7,193 nucleotides of DNA from JBFWQM01 sp050249455 (GTDB lineage: Bacteria; Pseudomonadota; Alphaproteobacteria; MPNO01; VGEU01), in NCBI GenBank assembly GCA_050249455.1, contig JBFWQM010000256.1:1-7193 (forward strand), read 5' to 3'. The translations under genes and the position numbers were made by a program. Shown piece by piece: positions 7,034 through 7,193 of this stretch. Numbering within the stretch: position 1 is the stretch's first letter; the number at the start of each line of letters is the position of its first letter. Below the pieces are notes generated by a model. That model did not search any database, had not been told where the DNA came from, and saw only the letters and a list, made by a program, of their open reading frames with translations.

Positions 7034-7116
7034 CCCCCTCCCCCCAACCCCCTCCCACGAGGGGAGGGGGAGAAGTTAAGCCCCCTCCCCTCGTGGGAGG
7101 GGGTTGGGGGAGGGGG
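7034..7116. repeat. Large nested inverted repeat, REP/BIME-like; possible terminator
   Basis: Two C/G-rich arms, 7034-7070 (37 nt) and 7081-7116 (36 nt), are reverse complements except for one extra C in the left arm (six Cs at 7040-7045 against five Gs at 7106-7110). The loop is 10 nt, AGAAGTTAAG (7071-7080). Each arm also folds on itself: 7048-7056 pairs with 7062-7070, and 7081-7089 with 7095-7103, each as a 9-bp stem with a 5-nt loop. Two inverted copies of a palindromic unit is the layout of REP/BIME-type dispersed elements. Similar C-rich palindromes occur many times in alphaproteobacterial genomes as I remember them. It starts 20 bp after the NUDIX stop and could stop transcription, but no T-run follows the stem (TGCCCGC), so it is not a canonical intrinsic terminator. 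Structure is certain; copy number and role cannot be seen from this window. Confidence 0.85.
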
Positions 7117-7193
7117 TGCCCGCAACCTCTCGCCGCCGCCCGCACTGTTGCCCTCGCAGCCGGCAAGATCCGCATCCTCTTCGCCTACGTCGT
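7117..7193. other. Right-edge stretch without a supportable gene
   Basis: There are 77 bp after the palindrome. One plus-strand frame stays open to the edge and would read RTVALAAGKIRILFAYVV near its end, but it has no ATG and no ribosome binding site. The minus-strand open frame here runs through the palindrome into the antisense of the NUDIX gene. In related genomes I recall a CCA-adding enzyme gene next to this NUDIX gene, but nothing here identifies it. Confidence 0.4.

Noticed and set aside
7034..7120. Canonical rho-independent terminator
   Set aside because: The stem is strong but is followed by TGCCCGC rather than a T-run, and it is far longer than usual. It is kept as a repeat with a possible termination role.
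6417..7175. Minus-strand open frame of 252 codons across the palindrome and the NUDIX gene
   Set aside because: It reads through the inverted repeat (giving a Pro/Gly-rich stretch) and then runs antisense to a sound NUDIX gene.
1..7193. CRISPR array, tRNA, rRNA, insertion sequence or toxin-antitoxin pair
   Set aside because: No spaced direct repeats, tRNA-like cloverleaf, transposase motif or small paired genes were seen; nearly all of the window is explained by the six genes and the palindrome.

Overview
The window is GC-rich, roughly 70 % or more by hand counts over sampled lines, and densely coding. Gene content and order point to an alphaproteobacterium, possibly Rhodospirillales-like. 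A MoxR-type AAA+ ATPase, a DUF58 protein, a BatA-N/DUF4159 membrane protein and a VWA/GATase-like membrane protein lie in a row, divergent from DUF1285 and a CoA-pyrophosphatase-type NUDIX gene. The taxonomic placement is inference from this synteny and from composition; no rRNA or marker gene is present.

Minus strand, positions 5782 to 1: four genes read leftward as one tight operon. They are the MoxR ATPase (5782-4757), the DUF58 protein with a VWA fold (4746-3832), a 934-residue membrane protein with a BatA-type N-terminus and a C-terminal DUF4159 domain (3828-1024), and a VWA membrane protein that runs off the left edge (1027-1). The gaps are 10 bp, 3 bp and a 4-bp ATGA overlap, so co-transcription and translational coupling are very likely. 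The logic is that of MoxR-VWA systems. A cytoplasmic AAA+ chaperone-like ring probably works with a soluble VWA adaptor (DUF58) and two membrane-anchored VWA-like proteins that project into the periplasm. From memory, a homologous four-gene operon in Rhizobium leguminosarum (RL3499-RL3502) has been linked to cell morphology and envelope integrity. The substrate and biochemical activity are unknown as far as I know.

Plus strand, positions 5809 to 7013: DUF1285 (5809-6405) and a NUDIX hydrolase of the CoA pyrophosphatase type (6429-7013), 23 bp apart and probably co-transcribed. Only 26 bp separate the DUF1285 and MoxR start codons, so the divergent promoters must lie partly inside the opposing coding sequences.

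Right edge, 7014-7193: non-coding as far as can be seen. It is dominated by a very large inverted repeat (7034-7116) made of two head-to-head copies of a C/G-rich unit, each of which can also fold on itself. It looks like a dispersed REP/BIME-type palindrome and may also act as a terminator. After it come about 77 bp with no supportable gene.

The high GC content produces very long spurious open frames opposite the real genes, including one of more than 1,200 codons. These were rejected. The system is unlikely to be wholly new, but several details deserve a second look: three successive non-ATG starts, an internal signal-peptide-like segment in the DUF4159 protein, an uneven distribution of intact MIDAS motifs, and the nested palindrome with G-quadruplex potential.
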